In this document: piece by piece, positions 1 through 8,219 of the stretch | Layout: each line of letters starts with the position of its first letter | Numbering within the stretch: the stretch's first letter is position 1 | Origin: Chelativorans salis | GTDB taxonomy: Bacteria > Pseudomonadota > Alphaproteobacteria > Rhizobiales > Rhizobiaceae | Length of the DNA: 64,000 bases | Assembly: GCF_025336525.1 (NCBI RefSeq) | Contig: NZ_JAOCZP010000013.1 | Coordinates: 52,252 to 116,251 of the forward strand | Direction of reading: 5' to 3' | Position numbers and translations under genes: made by a program | Notes under the pieces: model-generated | Databases searched by the model: none | Seen by the model: only the letters and a program-made list of their open reading frames with translations | Told to the model about the DNA's origin: nothing

Positions 1-98
1 CCGACCGGGTCGACGACGGCGGCGGATGCTTTGCCGCCACAGCCGAAGAGATAGGAGGCGGCGACGGGATCGGCGTGCAGGAACTGTCTGAGGATCAT
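1..98 (-). CDS. MBL-fold metallo-hydrolase, N-terminus only
   Basis: The window opens inside a minus-strand gene whose first 32 or so codons are visible, beginning MILRQFLHADPVAASYLFGC. This start is typical of metallo-beta-lactamase-fold hydrolases of the persulfide dioxygenase or glyoxalase II type. A good Shine-Dalgarno (AGGAGA on the minus strand, about 102-107) precedes the ATG. It diverges from an ArsR-rhodanese gene, a pairing known from sulfide-responsive BigR-type loci. The metal-binding motif lies outside the window, so family assignment rests on the N-terminus and context. Confidence 0.6.
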   Translation of the reverse strand, partial: MILRQFLHADPVAASYLFGCGGKASAAVVDPV

Positions 99-172
99 TT
101 TCTGTCTCCTGGACGAGCGACATGCATCACGCTCCAGCCGTGGGAGCGCTTGACAAATCGCGTGGAAACTGT

Positions 173-203
173 CATTCAATAATTACGTTGAATGAAATAA
201 CGT
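173..203. promoter_or_regulatory. Overlapping inverted repeats, probable ArsR/BigR-type operator
   Basis: Two interlocking inverted repeats lie between the divergent MBL and ArsR-rhodanese genes. CATTCAA (173-179) pairs with TTGAATG (188-194) across 8 bases, and ACGTT (185-189) pairs with AACGT (199-203) across 9 bases. The block is 14 bases from the ArsR start, where a repressor could block both promoters. ATTC...GAAT half-sites resemble those described for BigR/SqrR-type sulfide regulators, although the spacing here (12 bases) is longer than the 8 I recall. The repeats are seen; binding is inferred. Confidence 0.55.
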
Positions 204-216
204 AGGCACCAGGCCG

Positions 217-882
217 ATGTCAATCCAGAAACCGAAACAAGCCCTCTACGAACAGTTTGCCGCTGTGGCTAAGGCGCTCGGCAACCCGCAGCGGCTGGAG
301 CTGATCGAACATCTCGCGCAGGGCCCACGCAGCGTTGAGATACTGGCGAGGAAGCTCGGCCTGCCGATCGCCAACGTCTCACAGCATCTTCAGAACCTTC
401 GCCGGGCAGGACTTGTGGCTGCGGAGCGCGACGGCAAGTTCGTGCGATATCGCCTTGCCGACGAAAGCGTTCTTTCCGCTTTTACGGCCATTCGCGCCGT
501 TGCAGAGCAGCAGCTCGCCGAGGTGGAGCGTATTGTGCGCGGCTATTTCGATGAGCGCGATTCTATGGAGCCGGTCAGCCGCGAAGAGTTGATCGACCGC
601 ATGCGCGACGGGCTCGTCACGCTCATCGACGTGCGCCCGGCGGACGAGTTCGTGCTCGGCCATGTACCCGGCGCCGTCAATGTCCCGCTCGGCGAACTGG
701 AAGAGCGCATCGGGGAGTTGGATCCTGCACGGGAGGTCGTTGCCTACTGCCGGGGGCCATGGTGTATCCTGTCCTTCGAGGCGGTGGCTGCGTTGCGCGG
801 CAGGGGCTACCGGGTGCGGCGGCTGGAGGACGGCCTGCCGGAATGGAAAGCTGCAGGATTGCCGATGGAATCCAGCACTTGA
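217..882 (+). CDS. ArsR-family regulator fused to a rhodanese domain
   Basis: A 221-residue two-domain protein. Residues about 8-95 form a winged helix-turn-helix of the ArsR type (ALGNPQRLELIEHLA, then IANVSQHLQNLRRAGLV as recognition region). Residues about 115-215 form a rhodanese domain with IDVRPADEFVLGHVPGA and the active-site loop CRGPWC, which contains the catalytic-type cysteine. Such fusions are thought to sense or handle sulfane sulfur. The gene diverges from an MBL-fold hydrolase over a compact palindromic operator, suggesting autorepression relieved by persulfide. No cysteines are obvious in the HTH part, so sensing may run through the rhodanese loop; that is inference. Confidence 0.85.
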   Translation: MSIQKPKQALYEQFAAVAKALGNPQRLELIEHLAQGPRSVEILARKLGLPIANVSQHLQNLRRAGLVAAERDGKFVRYRLADESVLSAFTAIRAVAEQQLAEVERIVRGYFDERDSMEPVSREELIDRMRDGLVTLIDVRPADEFVLGHVPGAVNVPLGELEERIGELDPAREVVAYCRGPWCILSFEAVAALRGRGYRVRRLEDGLPEWKAAGLPMESST

Positions 883-1119
883 CCTTGCCCACGGTCCGAC
901 CCTGCAAACTGGACCTTCCTGACCATCAGGGAGGGCCGGGCGGAGGACGTTACACCGAGGCTTGCCGAGGAATATAAGCGGCGTTTCGAGTCGATCGAGG
1001 GCCGTTTTGCCGCACTGTTCCACGGCCTGCGCGTCGATCCTGTCAATATGGTCCTGTTTATCAACGGACAGGCGAACAACGTGAGCCCGGATGGGAACCC
1101 GGTTTCTGGCAACGCGTGA
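883..1119 (+). other. Start-less open frame after the rhodanese stop, possible gene remnant
   Basis: Directly after the TGA of the ArsR-rhodanese gene, and in the same frame, 78 sense codons run to a TGA at 1117-1119. They include a protein-like stretch (TIREGRAEDVTPRLAEEY, then RFAALFHGLRVDPVNM). There is no convincing start codon or ribosome site. It may be the eroded end of a deleted gene, or chance openness in high-GC DNA. I do not recognise a family. It fills most of the 307-base gap before the next gene. Confidence 0.25.
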
Positions 1120-1189
1120 AGGAATAGTTCTGACGACGCCCGGCGGCCGTGTACGATCCACCCGATGCGCCGGGCGTGGAGCGAAACCA

Positions 1190-2869
1190 ATGAGCAAAGC
1201 CCGTCAAGGCATCGCGAAACACGACCTGACCGACATGCGCTCCGAGATCGAGCAAGGCCGCAAGGCCTATGAAGCAGGCGCCTGGGCTGAGGCATACGGA
1301 TGGCTCAACCGTGCCGATGAAGCGGCTCGGCTTGTTGCCGGCGATCTCGAACTGTTGGCCATGTCGGCGTATCTGATCGGCCGTCAGGCGGAGTATCTGA
1401 GCGCGGTTGAACGCGCCCACCATACCCATCTGGAGGCGGGTGAGAGCCGCCGCGCGATCCGTTGCGCGTTCTGGCTCGGGCTGCATCTCTCCTTGCAAGG
1501 CGTGAAGGGACCTGGAAGGGGGTGGCTTGCCCGTGCGCAACGATTGCTCGAAGGCGAGACCGAGGAGTGCGTCGAGCAGGGATATCTGCTCCTGCCGGTC
1601 GTGCAGCAACACATTGAAACCGCGGACTGGGATGCCGCACAGGCGGCAGCGGTCAACGCAGGCGAGATCGGCGACCGCTTCCAGGAAGCGGACCTAATCG
1701 CGGCCGCCCGACACCTGCAGGGCCGGGTACTCATCCATCGGGGTGCAGTCGAGAAGGGGCTTGTGCTGATGGACGAGGCGATGGTCGCCGTCACCACGGA
1801 AAAACTCTCTCCCCTCACCACCGGCACGATCTATTGCAGCGTGATCGACAGCTGCCAGCAAGTCTACGCCTTCGGTCGCGCGCGAGAATGGACCGCCGCG
1901 CTGGCGGAATGGTGCAGCAAGCAGCCCGACCTGGTCGCCTTCACAGGCAAGTGCCTCGTTCACCGGGCACAGATCATGCAGATGAGCGGCGCCTGGCGAG
2001 ACGCCATCAAGGAAGCGCGGCGTATCAGCGAGCGGCTTTCGGACGGATATGATCGGCAAGCCGCTGCGGCCGCGTTTTACCAGCAGGCCGAAGTGCACCG
2101 CCTTCGGGGCGAGTTCGCGGATGCCGAACGCGGCTATCAACAAGCGAGCCGGCGAGGGTGGGAACCACAGCCGGGATTGTCCCTGCTTCGCATGGTGCAG
2201 GGCAAGCTACAAGCTGCGGCCTCTGCAATCGAACGGGCAATGAATATGTCGGCGGATCGCCTGCAGCGCACCCGCCTTCTGCCCGCGTATGTCGAGATCA
2301 TGGCTCAATCTGGCGACATCGAGGCTGCGCGGCGTGGCGCTGGCGAGTTGACTGCGACCGCCGAGATTTTCAAGACCGAGGTCCTTTTGGCGATGGCCGC
2401 GCATGCCCAAGGCACCGTCGAACTCGTTGAGGGCAATGCCAAAGCCGCCCTCGGGCAATTGCGCGAGGCCTTCGACGTCTGGCAGCGCGTGGAGGCGCCT
2501 TATCTCGCCGCGCGTGTCCGGGTGCAAATCGGACAGGCCTGTCGCGTCCTTGGCGATATCGAAGGCGCACTGCTGGAATTGGAAGCCGCCCGTGCCGTCT
2601 TCGAAGAGCTCGGCGCTGCTCCGGACATCGCGCGCCTTGAGAGGCTGGAGGCGGAACCGGCCTCGCCAGCGCCTGCCTGCATGCTGACCCGGCGGGAGTT
2701 GCAGGTCCTGCGATTGATTGCTTCGGGAAAAACCAACAAGGCGATCGCCGCGGAACTACTCGTGAGCGAAAAGACGGTGGACCGGCATGTGAGCAACATC
2801 TTCGACAAGCTCGACGTCCCCTCACGCACAGCGGCAACCTCATTCGGTTACCGACATCAGCTGATCTGA
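1190..2869 (+). CDS. LuxR-family regulator with TPR-like N-terminal region
   Basis: A 559-residue regulator. The C-terminal 60 residues are a LuxR/FixJ winged helix: LTRRELQVLRLIASGKTNKA then LLVSEKTVDRHVSNIFDKL. The remaining 490 residues are alpha-helical and Ala/Glu/Arg-rich, with repeated A-x-GAWAEAY-like and RGEFADAERGYQQA segments, as in TPR or MalT-like regulators. There is no receiver domain and no obvious P-loop. I chose the ATG at 1190 (MSKARQG) over an in-frame ATG at 1091, because GGAG at about 1177-1180 precedes it and the extra 33 residues look non-coding. It lies upstream of an O-methyltransferase and probably controls it. The ligand is unknown. Confidence 0.85.
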   Translation: MSKARQGIAKHDLTDMRSEIEQGRKAYEAGAWAEAYGWLNRADEAARLVAGDLELLAMSAYLIGRQAEYLSAVERAHHTHLEAGESRRAIRCAFWLGLHLSLQGVKGPGRGWLARAQRLLEGETEECVEQGYLLLPVVQQHIETADWDAAQAAAVNAGEIGDRFQEADLIAAARHLQGRVLIHRGAVEKGLVLMDEAMVAVTTEKLSPLTTGTIYCSVIDSCQQVYAFGRAREWTAALAEWCSKQPDLVAFTGKCLVHRAQIMQMSGAWRDAIKEARRISERLSDGYDRQAAAAAFYQQAEVHRLRGEFADAERGYQQASRRGWEPQPGLSLLRMVQGKLQAAASAIERAMNMSADRLQRTRLLPAYVEIMAQSGDIEAARRGAGELTATAEIFKTEVLLAMAAHAQGTVELVEGNAKAALGQLREAFDVWQRVEAPYLAARVRVQIGQACRVLGDIEGALLELEAARAVFEELGAAPDIARLERLEAEPASPAPACMLTRRELQVLRLIASGKTNKAIAAELLVSEKTVDRHVSNIFDKLDVPSRTAATSFGYRHQLI

Positions 2870-2908
2870 AGGGCACTGAGGCTACTCCTGCTGAGGGAAA
2901 TTACCCAT

Positions 2909-2932
2909 CGGGCAAATTGGGGGATTCGCCCG
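2909..2932. promoter_or_regulatory. Imperfect inverted repeat upstream of the methyltransferase
   Basis: CGGGCAAAT (2909-2917) faces ATTCGCCCG (2924-2932) with one mismatch and a 6-base spacer, about 70 bases before the methyltransferase start. It is a reasonable candidate binding site for the upstream LuxR-family regulator. The repeat is directly seen; the role is inferred. Confidence 0.4.
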
Positions 2933-3000
2933 AAGCTTCGCCATGTCCAAAGCGGTAGGGTCCTCTGTCGAGTGGAACGACGGAACCAGCGGAGCTAGCG

Positions 3001-4154
3001 ATGAATAAAGAACGCGCAGGATCAGGTAGCCGCACGGTAGCGATGGGCCACATTGAGGAAGGCAGCGCTTTTCTGGAACTGTCTGCCGCTCAGAAGGGTT
3101 CGACCGGGCCAGAGACAAGACCCCGATCCCCGGCATTGCCCTCGCCTGCACGGCTGACCGAGCAAGCTTTTGCCTTCCAGCGTACTGCAGCACTGAAGGC
3201 GGCGGTCGGTCTGGATGTCTTCACGGCGATCGGGGAAGGCCACGATACGCTAGTCGCACTTGCTAAGCGTTGCAGAGCCGCGAAGCGAGGGGTTCGGATC
3301 TTGTGCGACTACCTCGTCGTGCTCGGCCTTCTTGAACGGGAGGGAGAACGTTATCGGGCGGTGCCCGATGCCAATGCCTATCTCAACCGCCAGTCGCCCG
3401 CCTTCATCGGCGACGCACTCGATTTCATCGCTTCGGAGACAGCGTTGAAGGCGGCTTTGGACGATCCCGCGGCCGTCGCGCGCAAGGGCGGGACCGTACT
3501 CGACAACCGCGAGCATTTCGTCGCGCCGAACCATCCGAACTGGAGGGTCTACGCACGCGCCCTCGCACCCATGATGGCACGCTCGGCAGCATTCCTCGCG
3601 GAATTGCACGCCAGCCACGGAGATGAGTTCGACAGCATCCTCGATATTGCGGCCGGGCCGGGCCAGAACGGCATCGCGCTCGCCAGGCGTATACCAAACG
3701 CACGGGTGACGGCCGTCGACTGGCCAAGCGTGCTCGAGATTGCCTCCGAGAATGCGCAGGCCGCCGGCCTCGGCGAGCGTTGGCAGGCACTGCCGGGGAA
3801 CGCCCTGAATACAGATTTTGGCGGCACCTATGATGCCGTGCTTATTGCACGATTTCTCCATCTGCTGGCGCCCGACGCGTGTGAAGCGCTGCTGTGTCGG
3901 GCGCATACAGCACTGGCACCGGGCGGGCGGATTGTCGTCTTGCAGCTCATTCTCAACGACGACCGCGTCTCTCCGCCCTTCGCCGCCATGATGAACTTCA
4001 GCGCGATCGCGACCACGCCGGCGGGGCAGATACCCACTGCCAGCGAAAGATGCTGCTCCGCAAGGCGGGTTTCGATTGTCTCGAATGGTGCGAGATTATG
4101 GACTCCGACGAACGGATCATCATTGGGCATAAAGCGGACGTGAGGGAGGTTTGA
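3001..4154 (+). pseudogene. Class I SAM O-methyltransferase, frameshifted near the C-terminus
   Basis: Related to acetylserotonin/hydroxyneurosporene-type O-methyltransferases. A winged-helix dimerisation domain (about residues 50-125) is followed by a Rossmann methyltransferase domain with ILDIAAGPGQNGIALA as SAM motif I. Up to about 4040 the frame is normal. The reading then changes to SERCCSARRV and stops at 4143, whereas the frame +2 continues with KMLLRKAGFDCLEW and DSDERIIIGHK, the expected ending, and stops at 4152-4154. The indel lies at about 4041-4050. The restored stop overlaps the next ATG (TGATG), so the ancestral frame was coupled to the mini membrane protein. The truncated product may still be partly functional, or this may be a sequencing error. 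Confidence 0.8.
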
Positions 4155-4285
4155 TGATGGGAGACATGATGGACATGATGGGCGGCATGGGCTGGATGAT
4201 GGGCGGCATAGGAATAATCTGGATCTTGGTCCTGGTCGGCCTCGTCCTCGGCATCGCCGCGCTCGTCAAGTATCTGCAGAGATAA
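4154..4285 (+). CDS. Met-rich single-pass mini membrane protein (43 aa)
   Basis: The protein begins MMGDMMDMMGGMGWMMGG, with nine methionines in the first 16 residues. One hydrophobic helix follows (IIWILVLVGLVLGIAALV) and a short basic tail (KYLQR). GGGAGG at about 4144-4149 serves as ribosome site, and the ATG overlaps the stop of the restored methyltransferase frame. Similar tiny Met-rich membrane proteins occur near copper or metal homeostasis genes, so metal binding at the membrane is possible but unproven here. Too short for homology certainty. Confidence 0.6.
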   Translation: MMGDMMDMMGGMGWMMGGIGIIWILVLVGLVLGIAALVKYLQR

Positions 4286-4326
4286 GTGGGCGGGAAGCCA
4301 GGAGCGCGAGGAGACGGAGGTGAGCC

Positions 4327-4539
4327 ATGGGGCTCTACGAAGAGAGGATCCCGCCGCATCTCGTCAATTTGTCGATGCGCATCTGCTATCTGGTGCCCTG
4401 TCGCGAGCGCGTGATCTGCACGGCGGACGGCCGCGTGCTGGAAATAGGCATCGGCTCCGGCCTCAACCTGCCGTTCTACGGACCGCAGGTGGGCCGCAGC
4501 GTCTATATCCTCGGCCCCGCCGCGCCTTTCATTCGGTGA
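4327..4539 (+). pseudogene. Truncated class I SAM methyltransferase (N-terminal 70 aa)
   Basis: A well-supported start (GGAGGTGAGCC before ATG) leads into the N-terminus of a small methyltransferase: RICYLVPCRERV, then VLEIGIGSGLNLPFYG as SAM motif I. After GPQVG the expected motif II (an acidic residue closing beta-2) is replaced by RSVYILGPAAPFIR and a stop. The family is normally about 200 residues, so two-thirds is missing. The break sits 100 bases from an IS110 remnant, consistent with IS-mediated truncation. Confidence 0.7.
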
Positions 4540-4640
4540 AGTTCTACGGCGAATCCTGACTGCGTAGCCGCCGTTCGAGATAGACTGATTGCCGCAAGGC
4601 GAAGCCCTCATCCAAGCGGCGGCCTTTGACCGTTTTCTCC

Positions 4641-4980
4641 TGCGCTGGCGCCGATAATCAGCAGGCGGCGCAGCGTTCGCTCGCCCATCTTCGACGTCGC
4701 GCCGAGCTTCTGTTTGCCTCCGGTCGATCGCTGCAACGGTGTCAGACCCAGCCAGGCGGCGAAGTCGCGACCCTTGGCAAAGGTTTCGGCAGCGGGAGCA
4801 AGCGCGGTCAACGCCGTCGCGGTGATCGGCCCGATGCCAAGGCGATTGCGCAGCGAAGAAGTCGAGCACCTTCGCCCGGCTCAGCCGCTTCGAGAAAACG
4901 CCTCGACCGCGTGAATCCGAACCATGCGCATGGAACACATTCTTCGCGATATCCAGACCGATCGTGGTAATCTCAGGCAC
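4641..4980 (-). pseudogene. IS110-family transposase remnant with internal deletion
   Basis: On the minus strand a GTG start at 4980 with GGGAGG upstream opens PEITTIGLDIAKNVFHAHG, the conserved N-terminus of one IS110 subfamily, and continues to KVLDFFAAQ. At about 4840-4850 it jumps, out of frame, to the C-terminal Transposase_20 part (GIGPITATALTALAPAAETF ... GGKQKLGATSKMGERTLRRL), ending at GASA near 4641. The central 200 or more residues, including the rest of the DEDD core, are deleted. It cannot encode an active transposase. Confidence 0.85.
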
Positions 4981-5176
4981 GGACGCCTCCCTTCGAATGG
5001 TTGCAACACCCCATTCTGGCACAGCGATGCCGTCGGGGGGCGTCCACATGGGGTAATCGCGGGAGCGGTTTCGCCCTAAAACCAATCATAGTCTTGGAGG
5101 GTGGCTGTTCCCCGATAGGATGGAGATACGGGCTCACGACCTGACGCCGGGCCCAAGCATCTAAGGGAGAACAGCC

Positions 5177-6199
5177 ATGGAAGAATATATCGGTCTCGAC
5201 GTGTCGATGAAAGAGACGGCGGTGTCGATCCGCCGTGAAGGCGAGCGCATCTGGCGCGGCAAGTGTGCCTCGAACCCAACGATCATTGCCGAGCTTATCC
5301 GCAAGCGGGCGCCCGCGGCCAAACGTGTGGTGTTCGAGACTGGGCCCCTTTCCGTCTGGTTCTATCATGCACTTCAGGAAGAGGGGTTGCCGGCAATCTG
5401 TATCGATGCGCGCCATGCCAAGGCAGCGCTCGACATGGCCGCGAACAAAACCGACGCGAACGACGCCGATGGTTTGGCGCATCTTGCAGAGGTGGGGTTC
5501 TTCCGTGAGGTGCGGGTGAAAGGATACGACAGCATGCTGACCCGCACGCTCGTGGCCGCGCGCACCCGACTGGTCAGGATCACCACTGAGCTTTCGAACC
5601 AGATTCGTGGAATCATGAAAACGTTCGGCCTGGTCGTTCCCGCAGGTAAGGGGACCACGTTCGAGAAGAACGTTCGGCGCCTTGTCGATCAGGACCAACT
5701 TGCTCCCGTCGTTCTGCCGATGCTGGAGGCCTGGCGCGGCATTCGCATCCGTGCCGCCGAACTTGGGCGCCAACTCGCCGCAGATGCACGTCAGAGCCAG
5801 GCATGCCGCATACTCATGTCGATCCCCGGAATCGGCGCCATCACCGCAACCTCTTTCGCCACTGCCATCGAAGACCCGGACAACTTCAAGAAATCCCGAT
5901 CTGTTGGCGCCTGGATCGGCCTGACGACACGCCGCTACCAATCCGGAGAAGTCGATTATGATGGCCATATATCCCGACGCGGCGACCGCCATTTGCGGGG
6001 CCTTCTCTATGAGGCGGCGTCAGTTATTCTGACGCGCAGCTCAACCGACAGCGCCCTGCGAACATGGGGGCTCCAACTCCGGGAGAGGATCGGCTTCAAA
6101 CGCGCCGCCGTGGCTGTGGCGCGCAAACTGGCGGTGATAATGCATACGATGCTTAGAACCGGCGAACTCTTTAACCCGAATGCAGGAGCCACAACGTAA
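5177..6199 (+). CDS. IS110-family transposase, apparently intact (340 aa)
   Basis: A full-length DEDD transposase. The N-terminal RuvC-like domain carries D8 (YIGLDVSMKE), E54 (VFETGPLS) and the NKTDANDADGLA motif (D93/D96/D98). The C-terminal Transposase_20 domain has ILMSIPGIGAITATSFATAI and VGAWIGLTTRRYQSGE. Length and motifs match active IS110 elements, which recombine through a bridge RNA made from a noncoding end and lack ordinary terminal inverted repeats. It belongs to a different subfamily from the remnant just upstream. Element ends cannot be fixed from one copy. The ATG at 5177 has GGGAGA upstream. Confidence 0.92.
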   Translation: MEEYIGLDVSMKETAVSIRREGERIWRGKCASNPTIIAELIRKRAPAAKRVVFETGPLSVWFYHALQEEGLPAICIDARHAKAALDMAANKTDANDADGLAHLAEVGFFREVRVKGYDSMLTRTLVAARTRLVRITTELSNQIRGIMKTFGLVVPAGKGTTFEKNVRRLVDQDQLAPVVLPMLEAWRGIRIRAAELGRQLAADARQSQACRILMSIPGIGAITATSFATAIEDPDNFKKSRSVGAWIGLTTRRYQSGEVDYDGHISRRGDRHLRGLLYEAASVILTRSSTDSALRTWGLQLRERIGFKRAAVAVARKLAVIMHTMLRTGELFNPNAGATT

Positions 6200-6203
6200 C
6201 CCG

Positions 6204-6249
6204 CATAGCGTTCAGATTCTGAACGCATGAGACGTCCCTGCCGGGACGT
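6204..6249. other. Tandem hairpins just after the IS110 transposase (possible bridge-RNA region)
   Basis: Five bases after the transposase stop come two consecutive perfect stems. GCGTTCAG (6208-6215) pairs with CTGAACGC (6219-6226) around a 3-base loop and nearly extends outward through CAT/ATG. ACGTCCC (6232-6238) pairs with GGGACGT (6243-6249) around 4 bases. No T-run follows, so this is not an ordinary terminator. In the IS1111 subgroup the bridge RNA is encoded downstream of the transposase, so this noncoding end is a candidate. Structure seen; role inferred. Confidence 0.4.
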
Positions 6250-6264
6250 GAGCCGAGCCATTCC

Positions 6265-6442
6265 GCTGATGGGGTTGCACCGCTGTCTCAGCGAAGTGCG
6301 TCGTCCACATTGAAGGCTCGCCCCGCGAAGCTCCATCATGCGGCGACCGATGTCGACCGCGAAGACAACCATGCACCCGGCAGCGTCGTCTCAATGCACC
6401 AAATGCTTGACGTCCCAGCTGCGATTAGACAACCCCATCAGC
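6265..6442. repeat. 13-bp perfect inverted repeats flanking 152 bp
   Basis: GCTGATGGGGTTG (6265-6277) is exactly reverse-complemented as CAACCCCATCAGC (6430-6442). The 152 bases between hold no convincing gene. The arms could be sub-terminal repeats of the IS110/IS1111-type element or the ends of a small non-autonomous element. The arms are directly seen; the identity is not determined. Confidence 0.5.
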
Positions 6443-6449
6443 TTTTGAC

Positions 6450-6744
6450 TTCGTAGCGAAGATGGCAGACGTTAAACCAGCTGGGATTGCGGTCGCGAGC
6501 TGCCTCGGAGTGGTGGTCTGTCCTTACCAGCCTTCACGCTTCACTGCGCTGGAACAAGATGCAGAAATTTGTCAGCAACAGCACGTTCGAATTCCATGGA
6601 TGAGCCGCACTGGAATACAGCCGCGACGAGCCCGACGGCCGCATCTAAACAGTCTCAAGTGTGAACATCCTCACAGTCCCCATCCACCCGGTCCTGTAGA
6701 AGAGGGACCTCAACGCGCCTCCTCCCAGGCGACCGTGGAACTTG
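6450..6744. other. Non-coding stretch after the IS element
   Basis: No open frame here looks protein-like on either strand and no RNA gene is recognised. It lies between the IS-associated repeats and a strong terminator, and is probably scar sequence left by insertions. Confidence 0.4.
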
Positions 6745-6771
6745 GGGAGGGCTTCGGCCCTCCCCTTTTTC
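6745..6771 (+). terminator. Rho-independent terminator with UUCG loop
   Basis: GGGGAGGGC (6745-6753), loop TTCG, then GCCCTCCCC (6758-6766) followed by five Ts. This is a textbook intrinsic terminator reading rightwards. No intact rightward gene immediately precedes it, so it probably ended a gene now lost, or it insulates the leftward TRAP operon from read-through of the IS element. Confidence 0.85.
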
Positions 6772-6914
6772 GTTCCAAGCATGCATGATCCAGCGCCGCG
6801 AGGCGTCGCCCACGCCGTGCCATGAGGCAGCAAGTTGTCTTACTCTCTTAACCGAGATCGAAACCGGCGCCGATCTCCCTAGCCGCCGTTTTCAGGCGGA
6901 GCCGCGACGGCGAC

Positions 6915-8219
6915 CTACCGCCCGCCCAATCCCGCAATTGACGTCACAAGCTCCGGGAATGTGATCAACAGCCCTATGATGACAATGTCGGCGAGGATGA
7001 AGAGGGTGACGCCGCGGAAGACGTCGCCGAGGCCGGCATATCTGGAGGCTACGTTGCGGATGACGAATACGTTCATGCCGAGTGGCGGCGTGATCATGCC
7101 GACCTCCAGAAGCTTCACCAGGAGGACGCCGAACCAGATCAGGTCGATGGAGGCGGCGTTGAGAAGGGGCAGGAGCACCGGCAACGTGATCAGCATGGCG
7201 CCGAAAGGCTCCATGAACATGCCGAGGATCAGGTAGAGGATAACGATAAGCACCATCAGTTCGACATAACCGAGCTCCCAGGCCGTCAACGTCGTTGAGA
7301 TGAAGCCGGCGGTGCCGCTCAGCCCCAGGAAACGGGTGAACATCACCGCGCCGACGCCGATGATGAAGAGCGCCACCGACGTTCCGACGGTCTCCAGAAG
7401 CGCGGTGCGGAAGCGGTCCCATGTGAGCCTGCGGGTGAAGGCGGCGATCAGGATCGCGCCCGCCGCCCCGACAGCGCCGGCCTCGGTCGCCGTGAAGGCG
7501 CCGCCGAAAAGGCCGCCGAATACGAGAACGATGAGGACTGCGACCGGCCAGACGTCGCCAAGGATGGTGCTGTCGACGGTGGCCCGCGGCTCCTTCGGCA
7601 AAGGGGCGATGTCGGGGCGCAGCCTGGCGACCAGAAAGATCAGCAGGCAATAGATAGCCGCCGTCATGACACCCACCGAGATGCCGCCGAGGAAAACCTT
7701 CGTCACCGACTGTTCGGCGAAGACGCCGTAGATGATCATGAGGATCGAAGGCGGGATGAGCGCGCCGATGGTGCCGCCGGCCGCCAGCGTTCCCGTCGCG
7801 AAGCTCGGCCGATAGCCGGCCCTGATCATCTCGGGAATGGCGATGCGCCCCATCGCGGCGGCGCAGGCGAGGCTCGAACCGGAGACCGAGGCAAAGCCGG
7901 TGCAGGCGAGAACGGCGGCCATGCCGAGCCCGCCGGGAAGGCGGTGCAGCAGGCGCTCGGCGGCGGCGAAGAGCCGCGTCGTCAGCCCGGCATGGAAAGC
8001 GACGAAGCCCATAAGCAGAAACATCGGCACCGCCGACAGGGTCCAGCTGGCGACGAAATCGTAAGGCGTCGTCGTCAGCACGCCGACGGCCGGATTGAAG
8101 CCCAGCATGAGCCAGATGCCGGCAAAGGAGACAAGGATTAGCGCCACCGCCACGGGCACGCGAAGCGCCAGCAAAAGGAGAAGGACGGCGATACCGAGGA
8201 GGCCGGTGGCGACGCTCAC
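6915..8219 (-). CDS. TRAP transporter large permease (DctM type), aromatic cluster 1
   Basis: A 434-residue, very hydrophobic protein with about 12 predicted membrane segments and DctM hallmarks (GRIAIPEMIRAGYRPSFATG, GGTIGALIPPSILMIIYGVF, ITPPLGMNVFVIRNV). It forms the ion-coupled channel of a TRAP uptake system with the adjacent small permease and binding protein. Its start overlaps the DctQ stop by 4 bases. It is the last gene of a minus-strand operon starting with a crotonase, so hydroxycinnamate-like acids are the likely cargo; that is inference from context. Confidence 0.93.
   Translation of the reverse strand: MSVATGLLGIAVLLLLLALRVPVAVALILVSFAGIWLMLGFNPAVGVLTTTPYDFVASWTLSAVPMFLLMGFVAFHAGLTTRLFAAAERLLHRLPGGLGMAAVLACTGFASVSGSSLACAAAMGRIAIPEMIRAGYRPSFATGTLAAGGTIGALIPPSILMIIYGVFAEQSVTKVFLGGISVGVMTAAIYCLLIFLVARLRPDIAPLPKEPRATVDSTILGDVWPVAVLIVLVFGGLFGGAFTATEAGAVGAAGAILIAAFTRRLTWDRFRTALLETVGTSVALFIIGVGAVMFTRFLGLSGTAGFISTTLTAWELGYVELMVLIVILYLILGMFMEPFGAMLITLPVLLPLLNAASIDLIWFGVLLVKLLEVGMITPPLGMNVFVIRNVASRYAGLGDVFRGVTLFILADIVIIGLLITFPELVTSIAGLGGR

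Noticed and set aside
379..1197. 272-codon minus-strand frame opposite the ArsR-rhodanese gene
   Set aside because: Antisense shadow without domain signals; the plus-strand gene is strongly supported.
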